Source: Ferruginibacter sp.
GTDB lineage: Bacteria > Bacteroidota > Bacteroidia > Chitinophagales > Chitinophagaceae
Length of the DNA: 64,000 nucleotides
Reading direction: 5' to 3'
Assembly: GCA_019638485.1 (NCBI GenBank)
Contig: JAHBTP010000003.1
Location: 186,001 to 250,000, forward strand
Numbering within the stretch: position 1 is the first letter of the stretch; each line of letters starts with the position of its first letter. The notes under the pieces are model-generated. The model had not been told where the DNA came from, did not search any database, and saw only the letters and a program-made list of their open reading frames with translations. Both the position numbers and the translations under genes were made by a program. Below are positions 25,870 through 34,746 of this stretch, piece by piece.

Positions 25870-27063
25870 ATGTTACAAATTAGTCAACGCGGCATAGAAA
25901 TGCCGGCATCCCCCATAAGAAAGCTTGTTCCATTTGCTGAAACAGCAAAAAAGAATGGAACAACAGTATATCATTTAAATATTGGCCAGCCTGATATCGA
26001 AACACCCAAACAATGTTTAGATGCAGTAAAACATTATGACATTAAAGTGCTGGAATACAGCCATAGCGCCGGAAATGAAAGCTATAGAAATAAATTGGTG
26101 AGCTATTATGCAAAAAACAAAATAGATATTACCGCCAATGATATCATCATCACCACAGGAGGCAGCGAGGCTATCTTGTTTGGTTTTATGACATGTTTAA
26201 ACCCCGGCGATGAGGTCATCATTCCCGAACCGTTTTATGCTAATTATAACGGATTTGCCATCGAAGCTAACGTGGTAGTAAAACCAATCGCCAGCAGTAT
26301 CGAATCGGGCTTTGCTCTTCCTCCAATAGAAGAATTTGAAAAAGCAATCACACCAAAAACAAAAGCAATTATGGTGTGTAACCCAAACAACCCTACCGGT
26401 TATTTGTATAGTTCAGCAGAAATGAAAACACTTGAGGAAATTGTTCTTAAGCATAATCTGTTTTTATTTGCAGATGAAGCTTATCGGGAGTTCTGCTATG
26501 AAGGAATTCATACCAGCGCCATGCATCTTAAAGGTGCAGAACAGCATGTTATTTTAATGGACACTATTAGTAAAAGATATAGCGCATGTGGCGGAAGAAT
26601 TGGCGCATTCATTACTAAAAACAAGGAAGTCCTTAACACCGCAATGAAATTTGCTCAGGCAAGACTTAGCCCCCCTTCCTATGCTCAAATACTCGGAGAA
26701 GCTGCTGTTGATTTACCTGACGATTATTTCAATACCACCAAGGCCGAATACAGGCTTAGAAGAGATACCCTAATAAAAAGGCTCAATGCTATGGACGGCG
26801 TTTTCTGTCCTAACCCGGGTGGTGCTTTTTATGCAATGGCTAAATTACCTATTGACGATTGTGATAAATTTTGCCAATGGTTGCTTGAATCCTTTTCTCA
26901 TAACGGAGCCACAGTGATGCTTGCGCCCGGTACCGGTTTTTATAGTACTGCAGGTAAAGGCTTGAATGAAGTTAGACTCGCTTATGTATTGAATGTAGAA
27001 AGTATTCAAAAAGCAATGGACTGTCTTGAAGCTGCACTAAAACAATACCCGGGAAGGAAATAA
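25870..27063 (+). CDS. Class I/II PLP-dependent aminotransferase
   Basis: Fold type I aminotransferase of 397 residues, AspC-like in motifs. VYHLNIGQPDIETP is the family N-terminal block, followed by ITTGGSEAILFGFMT. NPNNPTGYLYS (near 174) and FADEAYREFCYEG hold conserved cofactor contacts. The PLP lysine is in DTISKRYSACGGRIG (near 235), and the substrate-binding Arg of VRLAYVLN is near the C-terminus. Aspartate, tyrosine or alanine aminotransferase activities are possible. It runs on the same strand as the YgjV-like membrane gene, 3 bases apart, so they are probably co-transcribed. Confidence 0.93.
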   Translation: MLQISQRGIEMPASPIRKLVPFAETAKKNGTTVYHLNIGQPDIETPKQCLDAVKHYDIKVLEYSHSAGNESYRNKLVSYYAKNKIDITANDIIITTGGSEAILFGFMTCLNPGDEVIIPEPFYANYNGFAIEANVVVKPIASSIESGFALPPIEEFEKAITPKTKAIMVCNPNNPTGYLYSSAEMKTLEEIVLKHNLFLFADEAYREFCYEGIHTSAMHLKGAEQHVILMDTISKRYSACGGRIGAFITKNKEVLNTAMKFAQARLSPPSYAQILGEAAVDLPDDYFNTTKAEYRLRRDTLIKRLNAMDGVFCPNPGGAFYAMAKLPIDDCDKFCQWLLESFSHNGATVMLAPGTGFYSTAGKGLNEVRLAYVLNVESIQKAMDCLEAALKQYPGRK

Positions 27064-27066
27064 AAT

Positions 27067-27702
27067 ATGCTGCAACAAATTGCACCGTTTATTGGATATC
27101 TGGCATCTCTTTTTCTGGTTCTGGCCATTATTGTAAACAATGATCTGAAGTTTAGATGGTTTAGCCTATGGGGAAATATCTCTTTTATTATCTATGCACT
27201 AATCATTAATGCTATCCCGGTTTTTATTACCAACTTTATCTTGCTATTAATTAATATTTATTATCTACGAAAAATTCATTCCCGAAAAGAATATTTCGAC
27301 TTACTTACATTTGCAGGCAACGAAACATTGGCCCTACGCTTTGTTGAATTCTATAAAAAAGATATTGAACGCTATTTCCCACAATTCACACCAGACCAGC
27401 TGAATAACAAACTCAATTTTGTGGTTCTGCGCGATTTAAATATTGCCAATATGTTTTGTGCAGAGCTTAAGGAAAACGGAGATGCTCACGTATTATTAAA
27501 TTTTACACCTCAAAGATATCGTGACTTTAAAGTTGGAAAATTTATTTTTGAACGCGAACACGATTTTCTGGTTTCAAAAGGAATTAAGCGAATTGTATAT
27601 ACCATTACTCCATTTTATGAACATCAAAGATTTTTAAAAGTAATGGGCTTTACTAAAGGAACTGAGCCTGGTCATCTTTTAGTAAAGAATATTGATGCTT
27701 AA
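27067..27702 (+). CDS. YgjV-like membrane protein with extra C-terminal domain
   Basis: The 211 residues begin with three hydrophobic segments (to about residue 70) in the style of the YgjV inner-membrane family: PFIGYLASLFLVLAIIVNN, WGNISFIIYALIINA and ITNFILLLINIYYL. A soluble C-terminal part of about 140 residues follows. Its pattern (LRDLNIANMFCAEL and YEHQRFLKVMGFTKG) suggests an N-acetyltransferase-like fold, which I cannot prove. Its end overlaps the last four bases of the convergent peptidase gene. Function unknown; the membrane topology is clear. Confidence 0.75.
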   Translation: MLQQIAPFIGYLASLFLVLAIIVNNDLKFRWFSLWGNISFIIYALIINAIPVFITNFILLLINIYYLRKIHSRKEYFDLLTFAGNETLALRFVEFYKKDIERYFPQFTPDQLNNKLNFVVLRDLNIANMFCAELKENGDAHVLLNFTPQRYRDFKVGKFIFEREHDFLVSKGIKRIVYTITPFYEHQRFLKVMGFTKGTEPGHLLVKNIDA

Positions 27703-29879
27703 CGCCCTCCCGGCAAGCAATGGGTGCGCAAATAATTCGTATATAATGTGGCTAAGTGTTTCCTGGTTCCGGCTCCCTCACGAATACTGTGGCCTCTGTT
27801 AGGATAAGCCATAAAGGTAATTTCCTTATTATATTTTATAACTTCATTTAGCAACATCTCCGCATTACTATAATGAACATTATCATCACCCGTACCATGT
27901 ATATACAACAAATTCCCTTTTAAGCCATTTACATAATTTATGACTGAGCCCTTTTTATAGCCATCTATATTTTCTTCAGGTAATCCCATATAACGCTCGG
28001 TATAAATATTATCATAGTTCAACAAATTAGTAATTGCGGCTATGCTAATACCTGTTGTAAATAATTGAGGATACTTAAACATAATATGCAAGGTGGTAGC
28101 ACCTCCTCCACTCCATCCCCAAATAGCTGTACGACTTTTATCTATATAAGGCAATTCCATCAGTTTCTTAGCCCCTCCGGCAATATCATCAATATTTATT
28201 TGTCCGTTCCTACCATAAATACTCTTACGCCATGCCGCCCCCTTTAATACAGGAGTTCCTCGGCAATCTAAACTAGCTTGAATGTAACCATCCTCATCCA
28301 TATCACCGGCATATAAAGAATTATTATGATTTCCATACTCATCATTAACCGTTGATAAACCCGGCTCACCATAAACATATACAACCAATGGATATTTTTT
28401 TGAAGAATTAAAATTAGCAGGTTTACGAACCCACGCATCCACTTCAATATTATCTTCAGTAACCAATTTTAAATACGTTACATCAATTCGCTCATCAATC
28501 TTAATATGCTTTACAATTGCATCGGCATTGTTTAATGGTTTCCCATCAGGCAAAGAAATCCATTCAGTAATTGGTGGTGTATTATAATTACTAAAAGTAT
28601 GAAGCGCCATCTTTGCGCCCGGAGAAATGCTATAACTATGAGTACCCTTTAAACTCCCTAAGGTTACAAGTTCAGGCTGATCCTTTGGTGAGCTAAATCG
28701 CACTCTATATAAATACCGCTGTAATGCATTTTCCGGTGATGCATTGAAATAAATAAAACTATTTATCTCATCAATACCTAAAATCTCGTCAATATCATAA
28801 TTTCCCTTAGTAAGCAACAGCGTATTTTTTCCATCTCTGCTGATTTTATAAATATGACGCCAGCCATCTCTTTCACTCACCCATAAAAAATCTTGACCAT
28901 TATTAATCCAAATGATATTTCCGGATGTACTATTCAAACTAGCAGGGTCTGCATTATTTAAATCAACCCAAGCATCATCGTTTTCTGCCCAAAAGGTTCG
29001 AACATTGCCATCAGATGTGTTGGCATACATCAGCTTACTTTCCTGCTGCTTCCTATCTAACTGCTGAATAATTAATTCATTTGAACCGCTCCATTCCATT
29101 CTTGTAATGTAATGCTCATCAGGCTTCCCTTCAACCTGCATCCAACGAGTAACACTATTTAGAAGTGAAACCACACCAATACGAACAACAGAAGGCTTCT
29201 GACCAACTTTGGGATATTCCACAGGAATAATACGAGAATAAACAGAATCCGTATTGTTTATCATATAAAAATCTCGAATCCCGGTTGCATCTACCTGCCA
29301 ATATGCAATACTACGGCTATCCGGGCTCCACCTAAACCCATCCCTCAGCCCAAACTCCTCTTCATACACCCAATCAAAAGTACCATTAATCATTCTTCGT
29401 GTACCATCAACCGTTAGTTGCTTTATCGTTCCGGTAACCACATCCTCAGCATAAATATTATTTCCGCTCACATAAGCAACCTGGCGGCTATCAGGAGAAA
29501 ACTTAGCAAACATAAGTGATTGTTTAGGCAACCGGCCTCCTAACTGCTTTAACTGTCGCGTATGCAAATCCATTACCCAATAATCACCTTTAGTATTATA
29601 GCGCCACACTTTTGCAGAATTTGTAAAAAGTAATACTCGCTTTCCATCTTTAGCATACTCAAATGACTCCACCTTTAATGGTAAAGAATCTCTGTAAGGC
29701 ATTAAATCCCATTCTTGAAATATTACCGTTTCAACATTTGTCTTAGGATCAATTTTAACTAAACTTCCTTCCTTTAATATTGTATAAAACAACCCATCCG
29801 ATGTCCAATTAACCTTTTGTGCATAGGAAGTTGAAAATGAAATAATGATAAACAGAAACAAAATTGGTTTTATTCTCAT
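27699..29879 (-). CDS. S9-family peptidase, dipeptidyl-peptidase IV type
   Basis: Exported serine peptidase of about 726 residues that would remove N-terminal dipeptides. I prefer ATG 29879, or possibly 29885. It starts at a signal peptide (MRIKPILFLFIIISF then SYAQ), and the likely -7 box lies upstream at 29927-29934, whereas the longest frame would begin upstream of that box. The N-terminal beta-propeller (DPPIV_N) contains repeats such as FAKFSPDSRQVAYVSG and DGFRWSPDSRSIAYWQ. The hydrolase domain has the catalytic Ser in IWGWSGGGATTL, Asp in GTGDDNVHYSN and His in NRGHSIREGAG. Confidence 0.93.
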   Translation of the reverse strand: MRIKPILFLFIIISFSTSYAQKVNWTSDGLFYTILKEGSLVKIDPKTNVETVIFQEWDLMPYRDSLPLKVESFEYAKDGKRVLLFTNSAKVWRYNTKGDYWVMDLHTRQLKQLGGRLPKQSLMFAKFSPDSRQVAYVSGNNIYAEDVVTGTIKQLTVDGTRRMINGTFDWVYEEEFGLRDGFRWSPDSRSIAYWQVDATGIRDFYMINNTDSVYSRIIPVEYPKVGQKPSVVRIGVVSLLNSVTRWMQVEGKPDEHYITRMEWSGSNELIIQQLDRKQQESKLMYANTSDGNVRTFWAENDDAWVDLNNADPASLNSTSGNIIWINNGQDFLWVSERDGWRHIYKISRDGKNTLLLTKGNYDIDEILGIDEINSFIYFNASPENALQRYLYRVRFSSPKDQPELVTLGSLKGTHSYSISPGAKMALHTFSNYNTPPITEWISLPDGKPLNNADAIVKHIKIDERIDVTYLKLVTEDNIEVDAWVRKPANFNSSKKYPLVVYVYGEPGLSTVNDEYGNHNNSLYAGDMDEDGYIQASLDCRGTPVLKGAAWRKSIYGRNGQINIDDIAGGAKKLMELPYIDKSRTAIWGWSGGGATTLHIMFKYPQLFTTGISIAAITNLLNYDNIYTERYMGLPEENIDGYKKGSVINYVNGLKGNLLYIHGTGDDNVHYSNAEMLLNEVIKYNKEITFMAYPNRGHSIREGAGTRKHLATLYTNYLRTHCLPGGR

Positions 29880-29926
29880 GCACATATTTTTCACTAAATT
29901 ATAATATTCAACCCAATATTCAGACC

Positions 29927-29934
29927 CAAATTTA
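29927..29934 (-). promoter_or_regulatory. -7 box (TAAATTTG) for the S9 peptidase
   Basis: On the minus strand this reads TAAATTTG, fitting TAnnTTTG, about 48 bases before ATG 29879. It supports the shorter N-terminus. A plus-strand box for hslR lies 39 bases away. Confidence 0.45.
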
Positions 29935-29972
29935 TACGCATACATTCTCTTTTACGGTTGAAGCAATTAGGC

Positions 29973-29980
29973 TAAATTTG
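29973..29980 (+). promoter_or_regulatory. -7 box (TAAATTTG) for the hslR-trmD pair
   Basis: TAnnTTTG match ending 10 bases before ATG 29991, so the leader would be very short. Confidence 0.45.
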
Positions 29981-29990
29981 ACATGATATT

Positions 29991-30398
29991 ATGGAAAAGG
30001 GAAAGATTAGACTCGATAAATTTTTATGGTCAATACGTATTTTTAAAACACGTGCAATGGCTGCTGAAGCATGTGATAAAAACAAAGTGAAATATAATCA
30101 CCAACCGGCAAAACCGGCAAAACAAGTTCAAATTGGTGATGAATACGATATAAAAGCAGAAAGCAGAAAGTGGATTATTAAAGTAACTGCCTTATTGAAT
30201 AACCGAGTTTCTTATAGTGAAGCGTTAAAATATTATATTGACTTAACACCGGAAGACGCTAATCCTACATCAGCAATCCACTCTTCTTCTTTCCATACCG
30301 GCAAACGACTAAGCAAAATCGGCAGGCCAACTAAAAAACAAAAAAGAGCATTAGACGATTTCTTAAATCCCGAGTATCAACCCGATAATAACGAATAA
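29991..30398 (+). CDS. hslR: S4-domain RNA-binding protein (Hsp15/HslR-like)
   Basis: Small RNA-binding protein of 135 residues. The S4 domain fills residues 5-65 (IRLDKFLWSIRIFKTRAMAAE is its typical start, then CDKNKVKYN and KPAKQVQIGDEYDI). The basic tail, ending in KRLSKIGRPTKKQKRALDDF, matches the Hsp15 family. Hsp15 binds stalled 50S subunits carrying nascent chains during heat stress in enteric bacteria. That role here is inferred from the family. It lies 10 bases before trmD on the same strand, a translation-related pairing. Confidence 0.9.
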   Translation: MEKGKIRLDKFLWSIRIFKTRAMAAEACDKNKVKYNHQPAKPAKQVQIGDEYDIKAESRKWIIKVTALLNNRVSYSEALKYYIDLTPEDANPTSAIHSSSFHTGKRLSKIGRPTKKQKRALDDFLNPEYQPDNNE

Positions 30399-30408
30399 AT
30401 TTTTAGCA

Positions 30409-31083
30409 TTGAAAATAGATATAATTACCGTTGTACCCGAATTGTTGAGTAGCCCTTTTTCGCACTCTATTCTTAAACGTGCTACAGAAAAAAATCTACT
30501 TTCCATAAATATTATTAATCTTCGTGACTATACTACTTATGCACGTGCACAGGTTGATGATTATCCCTTTGGAGGCGGAGCCGGAATGGTTTTAATGCCA
30601 GAACCGTTAGTTAATGCAATTGAATCCTTAAAAAAATTGACCGAATATGATGAAGTCATTTACCTCACTCCTGATGGAAAATCTTTTAACCAACAAATGG
30701 CTAATAGGCTCTCACTAAAAAATAATCTTTTACTCATCTGCGGGCATTATAAAGGCATTGACCAGCGGGTTAGAGATCACTTTATTACCACAGAAATTTC
30801 AATTGGTGATTATGTATTAAGTGGTGGAGAGCTGGCTGCAGCGGTGCTTACAGATGCTATTGGACGATTAATTCCCGGCGTGCTTAATGATGAATCCTCC
30901 GCTCTTTCCGATTCCTTTCAAGATCAATTACTGGCACCACCGGTATATACCCGCCCCGAAGTATTTAGAGCATGGAGTGTCCCCCCTGTCTTAATGAGCG
31001 GTAACCACCAATTGATTGAAGAATGGCGATATGAAGAAAGTGTAAAACGAACCAAGGAACGTCGCCCTGATTTATTGCAGTAA
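30409..31083 (+). CDS. trmD: tRNA (guanine37-N1)-methyltransferase
   Basis: SpoU-TrmD (SPOUT) fold methyltransferase that modifies G37 next to the anticodon with SAM. It has 224 residues from a TTG start at 30409, required to keep the N-terminal strand KIDIITVVPELL; no ATG is near. Key blocks are DDYPFGGGAGMVLMPEPL (near 45), the knot-forming YLTPDGKSFNQQMA, ICGHYKGIDQRVRDHF and IGDYVLSGGELAAAVLTDA. RPEVFRAWSVPPVLMSGNH is the usual C-terminal tail. Its stop directly abuts the end of the convergent methyltransferase gene (0 bases between). Confidence 0.97.
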   Translation: MKIDIITVVPELLSSPFSHSILKRATEKNLLSINIINLRDYTTYARAQVDDYPFGGGAGMVLMPEPLVNAIESLKKLTEYDEVIYLTPDGKSFNQQMANRLSLKNNLLLICGHYKGIDQRVRDHFITTEISIGDYVLSGGELAAAVLTDAIGRLIPGVLNDESSALSDSFQDQLLAPPVYTRPEVFRAWSVPPVLMSGNHQLIEEWRYEESVKRTKERRPDLLQ

Positions 31084-31740
31084 CTATTCCTTTTCCACCC
31101 ATAGATATTCTGCAAAGCCTAACACATCCCAAAAAATATTCCCTTGTAATCTTTTACCGCGTACCCAATACATACCTATTCGAAAAGGTATAGCCAAAAT
31201 AAACCAAACATTTCTTCTTACACCCCTTCTTAAAATCTTGCAGCCTGCTGCCTCAAGCATTTTAGCCAATACGGCATGATGGTATATACGCACATGCGTA
31301 GGATCATCGTAAAAGTTTAATGTGCCATACATAGACGGGAGATGTGCACTCCTTTCTCCCGGATATTCAATATACATCTTACCGCCGGACTTTAATTTTT
31401 TCAATAAACCCAAAATGACCTCATCCCCATTGTATAAGTGCTCAATAACATGCACCATCCATATCCCATCAAAGTAACTATTAGGAATAGACGAAAATGA
31501 TAACTGCGTTAAGTCCATTTCATAAAATTCATCCATAGCAGCTAAATCCTCATCAGTATTATTATAATCACGCTCCATATCTACACCGTGATAAACACAT
31601 AAAGGAAACACACGCTTAGTTTTTGTGGCAGAATGATTTCCTGCACCTATATCTAAAAGAATGAATGGCCTTCCACCAAACGATTTCTTCATGAAATGAA
31701 ACTTACTTACCAAAGAAGAAGCAAAAGAACGTAATTTCAC
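31084..31740 (-). CDS. Class I SAM-dependent methyltransferase
   Basis: The 218-residue Rossmann-fold methyltransferase has SAM motif I in FILLDIGAGNHSATK (residues 26-40). The motif II-like region is YHGVDMERDYNN, and IWMVHVIEHLYNGDEV is the motif with the HVIEH core seen in many UbiE-like enzymes. Motif III is KSGGKMYIEYPGERSAH. No domain points to a particular substrate; a sugar or lipid, small molecule or protein is possible. The start MKLRSFASSLVSK is plausible. It is convergent with trmD with no gap and divergent from adenine deaminase, about 78 bases away. Confidence 0.87.
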   Translation of the reverse strand: MKLRSFASSLVSKFHFMKKSFGGRPFILLDIGAGNHSATKTKRVFPLCVYHGVDMERDYNNTDEDLAAMDEFYEMDLTQLSFSSIPNSYFDGIWMVHVIEHLYNGDEVILGLLKKLKSGGKMYIEYPGERSAHLPSMYGTLNFYDDPTHVRIYHHAVLAKMLEAAGCKILRRGVRRNVWFILAIPFRIGMYWVRGKRLQGNIFWDVLGFAEYLWVEKE

Positions 31741-31818
31741 AGTAGAAAGTTAGTTACCAAAAGTAACAACTCTACAGTTAACCCGAAATTTATTCTTAAC
31801 ATCAAATGGACAAATACT

Positions 31819-33459
31819 ATGTTTCATAGAAATATATCTTCGGTGGTTGGAAATATTGTAAATATCCGAATTCAAACCATTGGCTTTGGTAGAGTGATTT
31901 TTCAAAATGGAAAAATTGTTGATGTGCATATTGATGACCCCACCCCAAATCCTGATGCGCCTTTTATCATGCCGGGTTTTATTGATGCTCATGTACACAT
32001 TGAAAGCTCATTGCTCATCCCGTCAGAATTTGCACGCATGGCTGTAGTTCATGGTACTGTAGCCACTATCTCAGATCCGCATGAAATTGCCAATGTGTGC
32101 GGTATGAAGGGTATAACATTTATGATTGAGAATGGAAAAACTGTTCCTTTTAAGTTTCATTTTGGTGCACCAAGTTGTGTGCCTGCAACAACATTTGAAA
32201 CCGCAGGAGACGAAATAACTGTTCAGGATATACATACCTTGTTGCAACGGGACGATATTTTTTACCTCAGCGAAATGATGAATTTTCCGGGTGTATTACA
32301 CGGCAATAAAGAAGTAATGGAAAAAATTTCCGCAGCCAAGCAATATAATAAACCAGTAGATGGACATGCCCCGGGATTACGAGGAAACGATGCAAAAACA
32401 TACTGTAACGCAGGAATTTCTACCGATCATGAATGCTTTACCGAACCTGAAGCAGCAGAGAAACTTTCTTATGGTATGAAGATTCTTATCCGTGAAGGGA
32501 GTGCAGCAAAAAACTTTGAAGCCCTGGCAGGGCTTATTGATGAACACTATGAAAATATGATGTTCTGCTCAGATGACAAACATCCTGATAGCTTGTTAGA
32601 AGGTCATATCAATCAATTATGTGCTCGTGCAGTATCCAAAGGAATAGATTTATATAAAGTATTAAAAATGGCCTGTATTAATCCGGTAGAACATTACAAC
32701 ATGCAAGTAGGGTTATTGAATCCCGGAGATAACGCAGATTTCATAATGGTAAAAGACCTTAAAGATTTTAAAGTACTCCAAACCTATATCAACGGTAAGC
32801 TGGTAGCTGATGCGGGAAAAACACTTATTCGTTCTCAAAAAACAGGCATAATAAATAACTTCTCAGTTGAAAAAATTAGCCCCAATGACCTCATTGTACA
32901 ATCTAACGGCAAAGAACAAACGCTAATAATAGGTGCATTAGACGGCCAGTTGATAACAGAAAAGATTAATTACACCCCGCCAATTCAAAATAATAATTGG
33001 ATTACCAACCCTGCAGATGACATATTGAAAATAGTGGTTGTTAACCGATATAAGGCCTCTCCTATTGCTAAGGCATTTATAAAAAATTTTGGATTAACCA
33101 CAGGAGCAATTGCTTCATCAGTAGCACATGATAGTCATAATATAGTGGCGGTAGGCGTTGATGATGAATCGCTGGCAAAAGCCATTAACCTGGTTATTCA
33201 ACAACAAGGCGGATTAAGTGCGGTAAGCCCGGTAGGCGAAGAGGTGTTGCCACTGCCGGTTGCAGGGTTAATGAGTAACCTCGATGGATACAAAATAGCA
33301 GAAGATTACACCAAGCTGGACAAAAAAGTTAAAGAAGAAATGGGAAGCAAACTTCGCGCACCATTTATGACACTTTCATTTATGGCACTATTGGTTATTC
33401 CTCACTTAAAACTTAGTGATAAAGGGCTCTTTGATGGCGACTCCTTTTCTTTTGTGTAA
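31819..33459 (+). CDS. ade: Adenine deaminase
   Basis: Metal-dependent hydrolase that converts adenine to hypoxanthine in purine salvage. It is 546 residues, the normal length. The amidohydrolase metal site is GFIDAHVHIESSLL (near 55), followed by TVATISDPHEIANVCG. The later metal ligands are DGHAPGLRG and ISTDHECFTEPE, and the Asp is in MFCSDDKHPDSLLEGH. The C-terminal half has VAHDSHNIVAVGVDDE and PVGEEVLPLPVAGLMS, both typical of bacterial Ade. Translation starts at ATG 31819; an ATG at 31807 is out of frame and soon closes. Its stop abuts the convergent lipoprotein gene directly. Confidence 0.96.
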   Translation: MFHRNISSVVGNIVNIRIQTIGFGRVIFQNGKIVDVHIDDPTPNPDAPFIMPGFIDAHVHIESSLLIPSEFARMAVVHGTVATISDPHEIANVCGMKGITFMIENGKTVPFKFHFGAPSCVPATTFETAGDEITVQDIHTLLQRDDIFYLSEMMNFPGVLHGNKEVMEKISAAKQYNKPVDGHAPGLRGNDAKTYCNAGISTDHECFTEPEAAEKLSYGMKILIREGSAAKNFEALAGLIDEHYENMMFCSDDKHPDSLLEGHINQLCARAVSKGIDLYKVLKMACINPVEHYNMQVGLLNPGDNADFIMVKDLKDFKVLQTYINGKLVADAGKTLIRSQKTGIINNFSVEKISPNDLIVQSNGKEQTLIIGALDGQLITEKINYTPPIQNNNWITNPADDILKIVVVNRYKASPIAKAFIKNFGLTTGAIASSVAHDSHNIVAVGVDDESLAKAINLVIQQQGGLSAVSPVGEEVLPLPVAGLMSNLDGYKIAEDYTKLDKKVKEEMGSKLRAPFMTLSFMALLVIPHLKLSDKGLFDGDSFSFV

Positions 33460-33873
33460 CTATGATTTTGCTCCTGTTATTTCCACTGCAACACTATCTG
33501 TTTGTTTAGGAGCAAAATATTTTGTCTTAAAAGAAATAGTTTCTCCGGGAGGAATAGAATCAAAAATCGTTTCCTTATCCTCTTCCAACAGTGTACCTGT
33601 TTTACTATAAAAGCGAAAGGTTAAATTAATATCTTTAAAGGTGACCATTTTGGCAGATGAAGAAATCTTTCCACTCACCACCCTTTGTCCTAAAATATTT
33701 TTCTTAGATTTAATAGTAGCAGACAGAAATTGCACCGAAGCACCTTTTTCAAATGCTGACATTGACACCTTACTCTTTTCATAAATATCTTCCTTCCCAT
33801 TATTTGTGCCATCCCCATTACAAGAAAAAAGCAAAAAAATAAACAAAACCGAAAATAATCGCTGCATGTTCAA
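33460..33873 (-). CDS. Small predicted lipoprotein, unknown function
   Basis: Envelope protein of 137 residues with a lipoprotein signal (MQRLFSVLFIFLLFSC, lipobox Cys), using the start either at 33873 or two codons in. The mature part starts with a Gly/Asn-rich stretch. It then contains a likely small beta-sandwich: VQFLSATIKSKKNILGQRVVSGK, FKDINLTFRFYSKTGTLLEEDKET and PGETISFKTKYFAP. The last section resembles FxLyD-type domains that describe additions of hydrophobic residues, but I cannot assign it. It is convergent with ade without any spacer and divergent from upp. Function unknown. Confidence 0.75.
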   Translation of the reverse strand: MNMQRLFSVLFIFLLFSCNGDGTNNGKEDIYEKSKVSMSAFEKGASVQFLSATIKSKKNILGQRVVSGKISSSAKMVTFKDINLTFRFYSKTGTLLEEDKETIFDSIPPGETISFKTKYFAPKQTDSVAVEITGAKS

Positions 33874-33958
33874 GTATTTATCTAAAAATACAATATATTG
33901 AATTGGGTTTACAAGAATTAATCATCCATACCAGCACTTTTTGTAATAATTTAGCAAC

Positions 33959-34630
33959 ATGGTAACCGAAGTGAAACCGATGGTACGAAACTTAAGTATT
34001 TATCACTCCTTAGTGAGCAACTGGGTAAGCGAACTTAGAGATGTAACCGTTCAAAATGACCGCATGCGTTTTCGCCGTAATTTAGAACGCATAGCCGAAG
34101 TTATAGGTTATGAGATTAGCAAGGAAATGGAAACAGCCGAAAAAGAAGTAACCACACCCATGGGAACAGCAACTTGTAAGGTATTAAAATATCAACCTGT
34201 TTTAGCCACTATTCTTCGTGCCGGACTTGCCATGCACAACGGATTATTGAACTTTTTTGACCGTGCCGATAATGCATTTTTAAGTGCCTACCGAAAACAT
34301 CACCCGGATGGTTCTTTTGAAATCAGATTAGAATACATGAGTTGTCCCGAAATAAATGACAGAGTTGTTATTATTAGTGACCCTATGTTGGCCACCGGTG
34401 CTTCCCTGGTTAAATCTATACAATACCTAAAAGAAGAAGGTACTATCCGCACCTTACATATTGCCTGTGCTATTGCATGTACAGTAGGAATAGAATACGT
34501 ACGAAGAGAAATTCCGCAAGCTATTATTTGGTGTGGAGCTATAGATGATGAACTAACCGCAAAAGGTTATATCGTACCCGGATTAGGAGATGCCGGAGAC
34601 CTCGCCTATGGTGCAAAAACACAAAACTAA
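33959..34630 (+). CDS. upp: Uracil phosphoribosyltransferase
   Basis: Makes UMP from uracil and PRPP in pyrimidine salvage. The 223 residues hold the PRTase core. The PRPP-binding loop is VIISDPMLATGASLVKSI (near 136-153), where many family members have GGS rather than GAS. VLATILRAGLAMHNGLLNFF and the C-terminal uracil-binding block YIVPGLGDAGDLAYG are both highly characteristic. The N-terminal extension of about 20 residues is normal for this phylum. It is monocistronic in this window. The neighbouring ade, amn and tdk give several nucleotide-salvage genes, but they do not form one operon. Confidence 0.97.
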   Translation: MVTEVKPMVRNLSIYHSLVSNWVSELRDVTVQNDRMRFRRNLERIAEVIGYEISKEMETAEKEVTTPMGTATCKVLKYQPVLATILRAGLAMHNGLLNFFDRADNAFLSAYRKHHPDGSFEIRLEYMSCPEINDRVVIISDPMLATGASLVKSIQYLKEEGTIRTLHIACAIACTVGIEYVRREIPQAIIWCGAIDDELTAKGYIVPGLGDAGDLAYGAKTQN

Positions 34631-34746
34631 CTGATTATCAATATTAGGATTTAAAATTTTACCCTCTTTTTTACAAAAAATATGCAGCATTTTAAGATGT
34701 TATAGTACCTTTATAGTATAATCTGAATCATACTTTTCTGCATAAT